Under the pieces are notes generated by a model. The model saw nothing but the letters and a program-made list of their open reading frames with translations. It had not been told where the DNA came from and ran no database searches. 64,000 nucleotides of DNA, from contig NZ_CP013377.1 of NCBI RefSeq assembly GCF_001718415.1, forward strand, positions 1,550,001-1,614,000, in the 5' to 3' direction. Made by a program: the position numbers and the translations under genes. Shown piece by piece: positions 7,874 to 16,061 of the stretch. The stretch is from Burkholderia pseudomultivorans. GTDB taxonomy: Bacteria > Pseudomonadota > Gammaproteobacteria > Burkholderiales > Burkholderiaceae. The stretch's first letter is position 1. Every line of letters starts with the position of its first letter.

Positions 7874-9219
7874 CGATGGCGCGGCGCACATCCCGTCACG
7901 ATCGGCTCGACCTGTGGATGAACGGTATCCCGGTCGGCTACTGGGAAGTCCGGCGCGGCGTCGAACGCCTCGTCTATCTGCCGGCGTGGATCGACGATCC
8001 GCAAGGGCGTCCGCTATCGCTGTCGCTGCCCTTCACGCCCGGCAACCAGCCGCATCAGGGCGCGGTCGTCGCCGACTATTTCGACAACCTGCTGCCGGAC
8101 AGCCAGCCGATCCGCCGCCGCATCGCGCAGCGATACCGGCTCGGGTCGACCGCGCCGTTCGAACTGCTCGCATCGATCGGGCGCGACTGCGTCGGCGCGC
8201 TCCAGTTGCTGCCGCCCGACGAAACGCCGGTCGATCTCGAGGCGATCGACGGCACCGTGCTCGACGACGCGGCCGTGGCCGAGGTGCTGCGCCACGCCAC
8301 CGCCGCACCGCTGCCCGGCCACGCGGAGCCGGACGGCGATCTGCGCCTGTCGATCGCCGGCGCGCAGGAAAAGACCGCGCTGCTGCGGCACGGCCGGCGC
8401 TGGCTGCTGCCGTCGGGCAGCACGCCGACCACCCATATCTTCAAGCTGCCGCTGGGGCGCGTCGGCAACATGCAGGCCGACATGCGCACCTCGGTCGAGA
8501 ACGAATGGCTGTGTTCGAAGCTCGTCGCGGCCTACGGCCTGCCGGTCGCGCATTGCGACATCGGCCATTTCGACGACCAGAAGGCGCTGATCGTCGAGCG
8601 TTTCGACCGGCGCCCGTCCCGCGACGGCACGTGGATCCTGCGACTGCCGCAGGAGGACATGTGCCAGGCGACCGGCACGCCGTCCGGCGCGAAATACGAA
8701 TCGGACGGCGGCCCGGGGATCGAGACGATCATGGGCATCCTCGCCAATTCCGCCGACGCCGCGCGCGACCGCATGCATTTCTTCGTCGCGCAGCTCGTGT
8801 TCTGGGTGCTCGCGGCGATCGACGGCCACGCGAAGAACTTCAGCATCGCGCACCTGCCCGGCAACACGTATCGCAGCACGCCGCTGTACGACGTGCTGTC
8901 CGCGCATCCGATCATCGGCACGCGGCGCAACCAGCTTGCGCCGCGGCGCGCGCGACTGGCGATGGCCGTCAGCGGAAAGAACCGCCATTACGCGATCGCG
9001 GACATCCAGCCGCGCCACTGGATCGCGCAGGGCCGGCGCGTCGGGCTGACCGAGGACGACGTGCGCGCCGTGATGGCGGGCGTGGTCGCGCGGACCGAGC
9101 CTGCGATCGCGGAAGTCGCGTCGCAGATCCCGGCGGATTTCCCGGCCGACGTGGCCGACGCGATTTTCGAGGGGATGCGTCGCCAGAGCCGCAAGCTGGG
9201 CGCGACCGACGCGGGGTGA
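7870..9219 (+). CDS. hipA: HipA-like serine/threonine kinase toxin
   Basis: A 449-residue HipA-family protein with a HipA N-terminal domain (SLPFTPGN...YFDNLLPDS) and a kinase core. The catalytic loop DGHAKNFS (about residue 318) and the metal-binding YDVLSAHP motif are intact, as is the SIAGAQEKTAL segment. E. coli HipA phosphorylates glutamyl-tRNA synthetase and causes persistence; family members differ in target. The start (GTG, or ATG two codons on) overlaps hipB, typical of a toxin-antitoxin operon. All catalytic motifs seem intact, so it is probably active. Confidence 0.88.
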   Translation: MTMARRTSRHDRLDLWMNGIPVGYWEVRRGVERLVYLPAWIDDPQGRPLSLSLPFTPGNQPHQGAVVADYFDNLLPDSQPIRRRIAQRYRLGSTAPFELLASIGRDCVGALQLLPPDETPVDLEAIDGTVLDDAAVAEVLRHATAAPLPGHAEPDGDLRLSIAGAQEKTALLRHGRRWLLPSGSTPTTHIFKLPLGRVGNMQADMRTSVENEWLCSKLVAAYGLPVAHCDIGHFDDQKALIVERFDRRPSRDGTWILRLPQEDMCQATGTPSGAKYESDGGPGIETIMGILANSADAARDRMHFFVAQLVFWVLAAIDGHAKNFSIAHLPGNTYRSTPLYDVLSAHPIIGTRRNQLAPRRARLAMAVSGKNRHYAIADIQPRHWIAQGRRVGLTEDDVRAVMAGVVARTEPAIAEVASQIPADFPADVADAIFEGMRRQSRKLGATDAG

Positions 9220-9424
9220 GGTTTTTCGACGGTGTGCGTTGCAGTGGAAGGATCGACAACAACCGTGTGCAATGCGCACGCCCGGCCTCCTTCCGAACAG
9301 GCCATCGGCCTGGCGTTCCGAAGGACCGCCTCACACCTCGCCCGCGACCTCATCCACCCGGACGATGCGCGCCCGCCCCATCGCCGCACAATGACCGGCG
9401 TGCCCATTCCCGACGCCGCCCGAC

Positions 9425-10660
9425 ATGGAATCCGCCGAATTCTCCACCGCGTTCAGCCCGCTGCGCATCGGCCCGCTGACGCTGCGCAATCGCCTGATCA
9501 AATCCGCGACCAACGAAGGGATGACGCCGAACGGCGTGCCGTCGCGCGCGCTCGTGCGGTTTCACGAGCGCATCGCCGAGGGCGGCGCCGCGCTGACGAC
9601 CGTCGCGTACTGCGCGATCAGCGCGGACGGCCGCACCTTCGTCGACCAGGCGCAGCTCGACGCGCCGACGGTCCGGCACTTCCGCGCGCTGACCGACGCG
9701 GTCCACCGTCATGGCGCGGCGGCCTCCGCGCAGATCACGCACGGCGGCTGCTTCACGTTCCTGCCGTCGCTGTCGACGAAGCGCCCGTTGAGCGCGTCGG
9801 GCGGCTTCAACAAGGTCGGCGTGATGAGCGGCCGCTTCCTGAAGCAGGCGATGACGCGCGACCAGATGACGGCCGTCGCCGACGAGTTCGCGCAGGCGGC
9901 CCGCCATGCGCGCGATGCCGGCTTCGACGCGGTCGAGATCCACATGGGGCACGGCTACCTGCTGAGCCAGTTCCTGTCGCCGCTCTACAACCGCCGCCGC
10001 GACGCCTACGGCGGCGATGCGGCGCGGCGCGCGGCGTTTCCGGTCGAGGTGCTGCGCCGCGTGCTCGACGCGGTAGGCCGCGATCTCGCCGTCGTCTGCA
10101 AGATCGGCGTGACCGAAGGCGTACGCGGCGGCGGGACTGCCGACGACGCGTGCGAGATCGCGCGGCGGCTCGAAGCCGAAGGCGCGCACCTGCTGGTGCT
10201 CAGCGGCGGAATGAACGTCGAATCGGTGTGGCAGCTGTTCGGCAGTCCGCTGCCGGGCGATGCGCGCGCGAACGCCGACAACGCGATCGTGCGCGCCGCG
10301 ATGGCGCTGCAGAAACTGACCGAGCCGAAGATGGGCGCGTTTCGCGAGCTGTATTTCCTCGAGCACTCGCGCAAGGTGCGTGCGGCCGTCCGGATGCCGC
10401 TCGCGTATCTCGGCGGCGTGCGGTCGCGCGAGAACGTCGCGCAGGCGATGCGCGACGGCTTCGATGCGGTCGCGCTCGCCCGTGCGCTCGTGTTCGACCC
10501 GGATTTCGTAAACGGGCTGCGCGACGGCCGGCTCGCGCAGTCGGGCTGCACGTCGTGCAACCGCTGCGTCGTGTCGATGTATACGCCGGGCGGCACCGCC
10601 TGCGTGCTGCGCGAGCCGAACGATCCCGCGCCGAACCGCGTGCCGGCCGCCGGCGCGTGA
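9425..10660 (+). CDS. NADH:flavin oxidoreductase, old yellow enzyme family
   Basis: A 411-residue FMN-dependent TIM-barrel protein. It shows the family start (FSPLRIGPLTLRNRLIKSAT), the motif for active-site and substrate binding (AAASAQITHGG, GFDAVEIHMGHGYLLSQFLSPLYNRRRDAYGG) and the FMN-phosphate region (YLGGVRSRENVAQAMRDGFDAVALAR). It ends with a cysteine-rich stretch (GCTSCNRCVVSMYTPGG), seen in the larger 2,4-dienoyl-CoA-reductase-like members, but is too short to carry their second flavodoxin-like domains. Physiological substrate unknown. It stands alone, with about 200 bp to hipA. Confidence 0.85.
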   Translation: MESAEFSTAFSPLRIGPLTLRNRLIKSATNEGMTPNGVPSRALVRFHERIAEGGAALTTVAYCAISADGRTFVDQAQLDAPTVRHFRALTDAVHRHGAAASAQITHGGCFTFLPSLSTKRPLSASGGFNKVGVMSGRFLKQAMTRDQMTAVADEFAQAARHARDAGFDAVEIHMGHGYLLSQFLSPLYNRRRDAYGGDAARRAAFPVEVLRRVLDAVGRDLAVVCKIGVTEGVRGGGTADDACEIARRLEAEGAHLLVLSGGMNVESVWQLFGSPLPGDARANADNAIVRAAMALQKLTEPKMGAFRELYFLEHSRKVRAAVRMPLAYLGGVRSRENVAQAMRDGFDAVALARALVFDPDFVNGLRDGRLAQSGCTSCNRCVVSMYTPGGTACVLREPNDPAPNRVPAAGA

Positions 10661-10699
10661 TGCATCCGGGAGGACGCGGCCGGGGCGAGGCGGAACCGC

Positions 10700-11827
10700 T
10701 CAGCCTGCGTCGCGGGCGCGGGCCAGCGCCGCGAGGTTGCCTTCGCCGAACCCGTGATGCCCCTTGCGCTGCACGATCTCGAAGAAGATCTCGCCGGGCC
10801 GGCGCTTGACGAAGGTCTGGAAGAACAGCCGCGGCACGCCGTCGCTGTCGACCTCGCCATCGACCAGCACCGCGCGGCGGCGCAGCGCGTCGAGATCGAC
10901 GCCGTGCCCCGGCAGCCGCGCGTCGACCTCGTCGTAGTAGCGCGCGGGCGGCTCGATGAACTCGACGCCGTTCGCCCGCAGCGCATCGACGGACGCCAGG
11001 ATATCGTCGGTCGCGAGCGCGACGTGCTGTACGCCCTCGCCCGGATGGTCGGGCAGATACGCGTGCATCAGCTCGGTGCGCCGCGTCCCTTCCTCGTACA
11101 CCGGAATGCGCACCGCGCCGCACGGCGACACCATCACGCGCGATTCCTCCGAGACATGCCAGTGCGCGTCGATTTCATGGATCTCGCGGAAATGCAGCAG
11201 GTCGTGGTAGAAGTCCAGCCACTCCTGCATGCGCCCCGCGCCGACCGTCTGCGTGAAGTGGTCGACCTGCAGCAGCCCCGTGCCCGCGCAGTCGAGATCG
11301 GTATGCGCGGTGGCGATGTCGATCGGCCGGAAATCGATGTCGAAGATCGAGATGTCGCCGACGCCGCCGCGCTGGCCGTCCCGCCCGCGCCAGCGGTCGA
11401 CGAAATAGAGGTGCGAATCGCCGATGCCCTGGATCGCCGGGATCTTCAGCTCGCCGACCCCGACCCGCTCGCCCTCGAACGCCCAGGCGCCCAGCTCGAT
11501 CGCGCGCTCGAACGCGCGCCGCGCGCTGGCCACGCGAATGCCGATCGCGCAGACGCCCATCCCGTATTCCTCCGCATAACGCGCGGCGAACGAATCCGGC
11601 TCGGCGTTGATCAGGAAATGCATCTGGCCCTGCCGGTACAGCGTGACGGCCTTGCTGACATGCCGTGCGATCGCCTTGAACCCGAGCTGCTCGAAGCGTT
11701 GCGCGAGCGCGTCCGGCACCGGCGCGGCGAACTCGACGAACTCCAGCCCGGCCATCCCGAGCGGATTGGCGGCCGGATCGGCGACGGGCGGCGTATCGCT
11801 GGACAGTGGGTGGGGATTGCCGGGCAT
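10700..11827 (-). CDS. hppD: 4-hydroxyphenylpyruvate dioxygenase
   Basis: About 375 residues. Non-haem iron dioxygenase of the VOC fold, converting 4-hydroxyphenylpyruvate to homogentisate in tyrosine catabolism. The N-terminal domain matches Pseudomonas HPPD (GLEFVEFAAP, LYRQGQMHFLIN), and the three iron ligands are visible in VDHFTQTV, GVQHVAL and FFEIVQRKG near the C-terminus, followed by GFGEGNLAAL. I chose the ATG with GGAG six bases upstream; starts up to 66 bp earlier are in frame. It is divergent from the MHS transporter, sharing a promoter region with the paired IclR-type operators. A related 3-dehydroshikimate dehydratase (QuiC) shares the fold, but that enzyme is much longer. Confidence 0.82.
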   Translation of the reverse strand: MPGNPHPLSSDTPPVADPAANPLGMAGLEFVEFAAPVPDALAQRFEQLGFKAIARHVSKAVTLYRQGQMHFLINAEPDSFAARYAEEYGMGVCAIGIRVASARRAFERAIELGAWAFEGERVGVGELKIPAIQGIGDSHLYFVDRWRGRDGQRGGVGDISIFDIDFRPIDIATAHTDLDCAGTGLLQVDHFTQTVGAGRMQEWLDFYHDLLHFREIHEIDAHWHVSEESRVMVSPCGAVRIPVYEEGTRRTELMHAYLPDHPGEGVQHVALATDDILASVDALRANGVEFIEPPARYYDEVDARLPGHGVDLDALRRRAVLVDGEVDSDGVPRLFFQTFVKRRPGEIFFEIVQRKGHHGFGEGNLAALARARDAG

Positions 11828-12017
11828 TCCAGTCTCCGAAGGCATGCGGTCGATGGGGTGGCGCCCGGCGCGTGCGGTACGCCCGGTCGACACGGCGACG
11901 GGCCTCCGCCCGGACCGGGCGAGTTTTCGATGGTGCAGATTTTAACCAGATCGTTCACGCCGGCACACCCTGGCCGAACGGGATATCGCCGCCGCGCCTA
12001 GTGCAAACCCGAAAAGC

Positions 12018-12053
12018 GTTCGATAATCGCACGGATTTGAACGATAATCGCCC
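12018..12053. promoter_or_regulatory. Paired IclR (PcaR/PobR-type) operator between hppD and transporter
   Basis: Two copies of a 15-bp element: GTTCGATAATCGCAC (12018-12032) and GAACGATAATCGCCC (12039-12053), offset by exactly 21 bp (two helical turns). The first is, as far as I recall, identical to the PcaR box described for Pseudomonas putida. It lies in the divergent promoter region. The rest of the roughly 350-bp intergenic region contains no gene. Confidence 0.75.
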
Positions 12054-12180
12054 ACCTTGACCGATCGGCCAATTGCCGCCGCGCGGCATGCGCCCTATCC
12101 TCCGTTCACTCATCGATTCAATGCAGCATCGGACGCGGCGCCGCCACGCTCCATGATGCGCCGTGCCAGGAGACACCGCC

Positions 12181-13488
12181 ATGACCCCCACCTTCGACAC
12201 GCTCGACGCCGCCGCCGGCCGCCGGGCGCGCAGCCAGGCCCGCAAGGCCGCGGTCGGCAGCTTTGTCGGCGCCGTCGTCGACTGGTACGACTTCCTGCTG
12301 TACGGGATCGTCGCCGCGCTGGTATTCAACTCCGAGTTCTTCCCGAAAGTCAGCCCGACGATGGGCACGCTCGCGGCGTTCGCGACCTTCGGCGTCGGCT
12401 TCCTGTTCCGCCCGCTCGGCGGCGTCGTGTTCGGCCACTACGGCGACCGCCTCGGCCGCAAGCGGATGCTCGTGCTGACGGTGATGCTGATGGGGCTGTC
12501 GACGGTCGCGATCGGCCTGTTGCCGACGTTCGCGACGATCGGCTGGTGGGCGCCCGTGCTGCTGGTGCTGATGCGCGCGATCCAGGGTTTCGCGGTCGGC
12601 GGCGAATGGGGCGGCGCGGCGCTGATGGCCGTCGAGAGCGCGCCGAAGCAGAAGAAGGCGTTCTACAGCAGCGGCGTGCAGGTCGGCTACGGCGTCGGGC
12701 TGGTGCTGGCCACCGGCATCGTGTCGATCCTGAGCCATACGTTCGGCGACGCCGCGTTCAAGTCGTGGGGCTGGCGCCTGCCGTTCCTGTTCAGCATCGT
12801 GCTGGTGCTGATCGGGCTGTGGGTGCGCAAGAGCATGGACGAATCGCAGGAGTTCGTCGAGCAGGTCGAGCACGGCAACCGCAAGCTGCGCCTGCCGGTG
12901 CTGGAAGCGCTGACGCGCCATCCGAAGGCGTTCCTGCTGATCGTCGCGCTGCGGCTGGCGGAGTTGTTCACGATGTATATCGTCACCGCGTTCGCGCTCA
13001 GCTATTCGACGTCGAACCTCGGCATGTCGCGCGACCTGTTCCTGAACATTGGCCTGCTGGTCGGCGCGGTCAGCTGCGTGACGATCCCCTGCTTCGCATG
13101 GCTGGCCGACCGCTTCGGCCTGCGCCGCATCTACCTGATCGGCGCGCTGATCGGCCTCGCGTCCGCGGTGCCGTTCTTCCTCGCGCTGGAAGCGCGATCG
13201 ATCGCGTGGATCGTGATCTTCGCGATCCTGCTTGCGAACGCCGCGCACGACATGGTCGTGAGCGTCCAGCAGCCGCTGTTCACGGAACTGTTCGGCGCCG
13301 AATACCGTTACAGCGGCGCGGGCGTCGGCTACCAGTTCGCGAGCGTCGTCGGCGGCGGGTTCACGCCGTTCATCGCGGTCGGCCTCGTCAGTCTTGCCGG
13401 CGGTTCGTGGCACCTCGTCGCCGCTTATCTCGCGGCCGGCTGCCTGATCTCGCTGGTGGTGGCCGCGCGGATGCGGGCCGCGCAGTGA
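12181..13488 (+). CDS. MFS transporter, metabolite:H+ symporter (MHS) subfamily
   Basis: 435 residues from the ATG preceded by CAGGAG. Twelve predicted helices with the MHS hallmarks: VGSFVGAVVDWYDFLLYG in helix 1, the loop 2-3 motif GDRLGRKRMLVLT, and AIQGFAVGGEWGGAALMAVE. Members import organic acids such as citrate, shikimate, alpha-ketoglutarate or aromatic acids with protons. Its promoter carries the paired IclR boxes shared with hppD, so an aromatic or hydroaromatic acid substrate is a reasonable inference. A strong terminator follows 16 bp after the stop. Confidence 0.85.
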   Translation: MTPTFDTLDAAAGRRARSQARKAAVGSFVGAVVDWYDFLLYGIVAALVFNSEFFPKVSPTMGTLAAFATFGVGFLFRPLGGVVFGHYGDRLGRKRMLVLTVMLMGLSTVAIGLLPTFATIGWWAPVLLVLMRAIQGFAVGGEWGGAALMAVESAPKQKKAFYSSGVQVGYGVGLVLATGIVSILSHTFGDAAFKSWGWRLPFLFSIVLVLIGLWVRKSMDESQEFVEQVEHGNRKLRLPVLEALTRHPKAFLLIVALRLAELFTMYIVTAFALSYSTSNLGMSRDLFLNIGLLVGAVSCVTIPCFAWLADRFGLRRIYLIGALIGLASAVPFFLALEARSIAWIVIFAILLANAAHDMVVSVQQPLFTELFGAEYRYSGAGVGYQFASVVGGGFTPFIAVGLVSLAGGSWHLVAAYLAAGCLISLVVAARMRAAQ

Positions 13489-13503
13489 CGGCTTTGCGAT
13501 GAC

Positions 13504-13542
13504 GCGACGGCCGGCCCTCGTCGCGGCCGGCCGTCGCTTTTT
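13504..13542 (+). terminator. Rho-independent terminator after the MHS transporter
   Basis: Perfect 12-bp stem GCGACGGCCGGC / GCCGGCCGTCGC with a 10-base loop, followed by TTTTT. Confidence 0.85.
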
Positions 13543-13712
13543 CCCGCGCGCGGCGCGCGTCGGGCAAGCGCGTGCGCAAGGTGCCGCGCAACAGGTCAAA
13601 CACTGTCAACCCGCCCGCCGATAGCCCCTTTTCCGCTCCGAACATTCCACGCCGGCCGCCGACCAATGGCATCATATGGGCCTACGTCAGTCACCCGATA
13701 CGCCCCCATATC

Positions 13713-15014
13713 ATGTCGAATCTCATCGTCCACGGCGGCACTCCGCTGCGCGGGGACATCAAGCCGTCCGCGAACAAGAACGCCGTCCTGCCGATCCTGT
13801 GTGCGACCCTGTTGACCGACCAGCCGCTGCGGCTCGTCGGCGTGCCGGACATCACCGACGTGCGCAAGATCCTCGACATCTTCCGTACGCTCGGCAGCGA
13901 CGTGTCGGTCGATTTCACGACGGGCCTGCTCGAACTCCATCACCGCAATACGACCTTCGACCCGGCCGTCCATCGGCTGCCGGAAGCGATGCGCTCGTCG
14001 ATCATGCTGATCCCGCCGCTGCTCGCGCGCTTCGGCGTCGCGCGCCTCGAGAACGACGTGAAAGGCTGCACGCTGGGCGTGCGCGAGATCGATCCGCACG
14101 TCGAGGTGTTCGAGCGCTTCGGCGCGCATATCGAGCGCACGCCCGATTCGCTGATCGTCCGCGCCGACGGCCCGCTGACGGCCAACGATCACTGGCTCGA
14201 CTATGCGTCGGTGACGACCACCGAGAACTTCGCGCTGTGCGCGACGGCCGCGAACGGCACGTCGACGCTGATGAACGCCGCCTCCGAGCCTCACGTGCAG
14301 GAGTTCTGCCAGTTCCTCGCGATGATCGGCGTCGCCATCGAGGGCCTCGGCACGTCGCGGCTCTGCGTAACGGGCGGCCGCAAGCTCGGCGGCGGCGAGT
14401 TCCGCTTCGCGGAGGACTTCCACGAGATCGCGACGTTCCTCGCGCTCGGCGCGATCACCGGCGGCGACATTACCGTGCGCAACTCGTCGCCCGAGCACTT
14501 CCCGCTGATCGACCGCACCTTCGCGAAATTCGGCGTGCAGGTCACGCATCGCGACGGCTGGTCGCGCGCGGAACGCGACGGCCCGCTGCGCGTGCGCCGG
14601 CCGTTTACACAGAACATCCTGACCAAGGTCGAGGCTGCGCCGTGGCCGTACCTGCCGGTCGACCTGCTGCCGATCTTCATCGCGCTCGGCGTGCGCGCGG
14701 AAGGCAGTGCAATGTTCTGGAACAAGGTCTACGACGGCGCGCTCGGCTGGTCCGGCGAGCTGTCGAAGTTCGGCGCGCACGTGCTGCTGTCGGACCCGCA
14801 CCGGCTGATCACGTTCGGCGGGCTGCAGCTGACGCCGGCGCGTGTCGAAAGCCCGTACATCATCCGCGTCGCGATCGCGCTGCTGATGGTGGCCGCGAGC
14901 ATCGAAGGCCGCTCGGAAATCATGAACGCGCTGCCGATCCGCCGCGCGCACCCGCATTTCGTCGAGAACCTGCGTTCGGTCGGCGCGAATGTGGAGTGGA
15001 CGAGCGGCGAGTAA
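13713..15014 (+). CDS. UDP-N-acetylglucosamine 1-carboxyvinyltransferase, MurA-like (extra copy)
   Basis: 433 residues from the ATG of MSNLIVHGG. It belongs to the EPSP synthase/MurA superfamily and shows the MurA start (GGTPLRGDIKPSANKNAVLPIL), the binding residues KNA, and the catalytic cysteine in KGCTLGVREID (Cys119; Cys115 in E. coli). It is slightly longer than MurA (about 419) and its neighbourhood is catabolic and regulatory rather than cell wall, so it is probably a second copy that either backs up MurA or makes another enolpyruvyl product. An upstream in-frame extension of 47 codons lacks a ribosome-binding site and looks non-coding. Confidence 0.82.
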   Translation: MSNLIVHGGTPLRGDIKPSANKNAVLPILCATLLTDQPLRLVGVPDITDVRKILDIFRTLGSDVSVDFTTGLLELHHRNTTFDPAVHRLPEAMRSSIMLIPPLLARFGVARLENDVKGCTLGVREIDPHVEVFERFGAHIERTPDSLIVRADGPLTANDHWLDYASVTTTENFALCATAANGTSTLMNAASEPHVQEFCQFLAMIGVAIEGLGTSRLCVTGGRKLGGGEFRFAEDFHEIATFLALGAITGGDITVRNSSPEHFPLIDRTFAKFGVQVTHRDGWSRAERDGPLRVRRPFTQNILTKVEAAPWPYLPVDLLPIFIALGVRAEGSAMFWNKVYDGALGWSGELSKFGAHVLLSDPHRLITFGGLQLTPARVESPYIIRVAIALLMVAASIEGRSEIMNALPIRRAHPHFVENLRSVGANVEWTSGE

Positions 15015-15204
15015 GGCCGTGCCGGATGCGGTGCGCATGAGGTTCGTGCCGCGTCCGGTTTTCGCCTTCGATCGGCGGCGGCGACGTGTCGCTTCATGCC
15101 GCGGGCTATCAACGGGACGCCAGGATCGTCCGGCAGGCGGCATCGCAAAAAGCCGCTCGGCCGGCCGCACGGTGTCGAGGCGGCGCATCCGATACATCGA
15201 ATCT

Positions 15205-15240
15205 GCGCGATAATCGCCCAATCCTGCGCGATCACCGCGC
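15205..15240. promoter_or_regulatory. Paired IclR-type operator before the IclR gene
   Basis: GCGCGATAATCGCCC (15205-15219) and GCGCGATCACCGCGC (15226-15240) repeat the 15-bp element seen before hppD/MHS transporter with the same 21-bp offset. It lies 23 bp before the IclR start, suited to autoregulation. Confidence 0.65.
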
Positions 15241-15262
15241 ACCCCTGCGCCGCCCTCAGACG

Positions 15263-16033
15263 ATGAAAAAGCCCGAACTCGACCGACGCGACTGGATTGC
15301 CGGCCTCGAAAAAGGCCTGGCGATCCTCGAGGCCTTCGACAGCCAGCACGCGCGCATGACGCCCACCCAGGCCGCCGCGCGCACCGGCCTCACGCGCACG
15401 GCCGCGCGGCGCTACCTGCTGACGCTCGAATCGCTCGGCTACGTCTATACCGACGGCAAGCTGTACGGCCTCACGCCGCGCGTGCTGCGGGTCGGCTGGT
15501 CGTATTTCGATTCCGCGCGGCTGCCGCGCACGGTCCAGCCGTATCTGCAGCAGCTGAGCGCGTCGCTGAACGAATCGGCGTACGTCAGCGTGCTCGACGG
15601 CTGGGAGCTGGTGTTCATCGCGCGCAACGGCGTGTCGCGCGTGATGACGACCGGATTCGTGCTCGGCGCGCGCGTGCCGGCGCCGCTGACGTCGCCGGGC
15701 GTCGTCCTGCTCGCGCACCATCCCGATCGCGAAGCCGTGCGCGCCTGGCTCGACAGCACCGAACTGCCGCCGTTCACGCCGCACACGATCACCAACAAGG
15801 CGCGCCTGCTCGAACAGGTCGACCGCGCACGCGACGCCGGCTTCGCGGCGATCGAACAGCAGCTGCAGGTGGGCGTGCGCGGCATCGCGGTGCCGCTGAA
15901 GAATCGTCACGGCGAAGTCGTCGCCGCGCTCAGCACGAACATGCCGATCGGCGCGGAAACGACCGACGCGGCCGTGCGCCGCGTGCTGCCGCATCTGCAG
16001 GAAACCGCGCTCGCAATGCTCAACGTGCTGTAG
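15263..16033 (+). CDS. IclR-family regulator, PcaR/PcaU/PobR type
   Basis: 256 residues. N-terminal winged helix (EKGLAILEAFDSQHARMTPTQAAARTGLTRTAARRYLLTLESLGYV) followed by an IclR effector-binding domain (GVRGIAVPLKNRHGEVVAALSTNMPIGAET). The wording DRRDWIAGLEKGLAILEAF and TRTAARRYLLTL is typical of the beta-ketoadipate subgroup (PcaR, PcaU, PobR), which respond to aromatic acids. The element before its own start recurs in the hppD/MHS promoter, so it probably controls both. The ATG is immediately downstream of the operator pair. Confidence 0.85.
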   Translation: MKKPELDRRDWIAGLEKGLAILEAFDSQHARMTPTQAAARTGLTRTAARRYLLTLESLGYVYTDGKLYGLTPRVLRVGWSYFDSARLPRTVQPYLQQLSASLNESAYVSVLDGWELVFIARNGVSRVMTTGFVLGARVPAPLTSPGVVLLAHHPDREAVRAWLDSTELPPFTPHTITNKARLLEQVDRARDAGFAAIEQQLQVGVRGIAVPLKNRHGEVVAALSTNMPIGAETTDAAVRRVLPHLQETALAMLNVL

Positions 16034-16061
16034 CGCCCGCCGCGCGCGAACGCCCGCCGCA

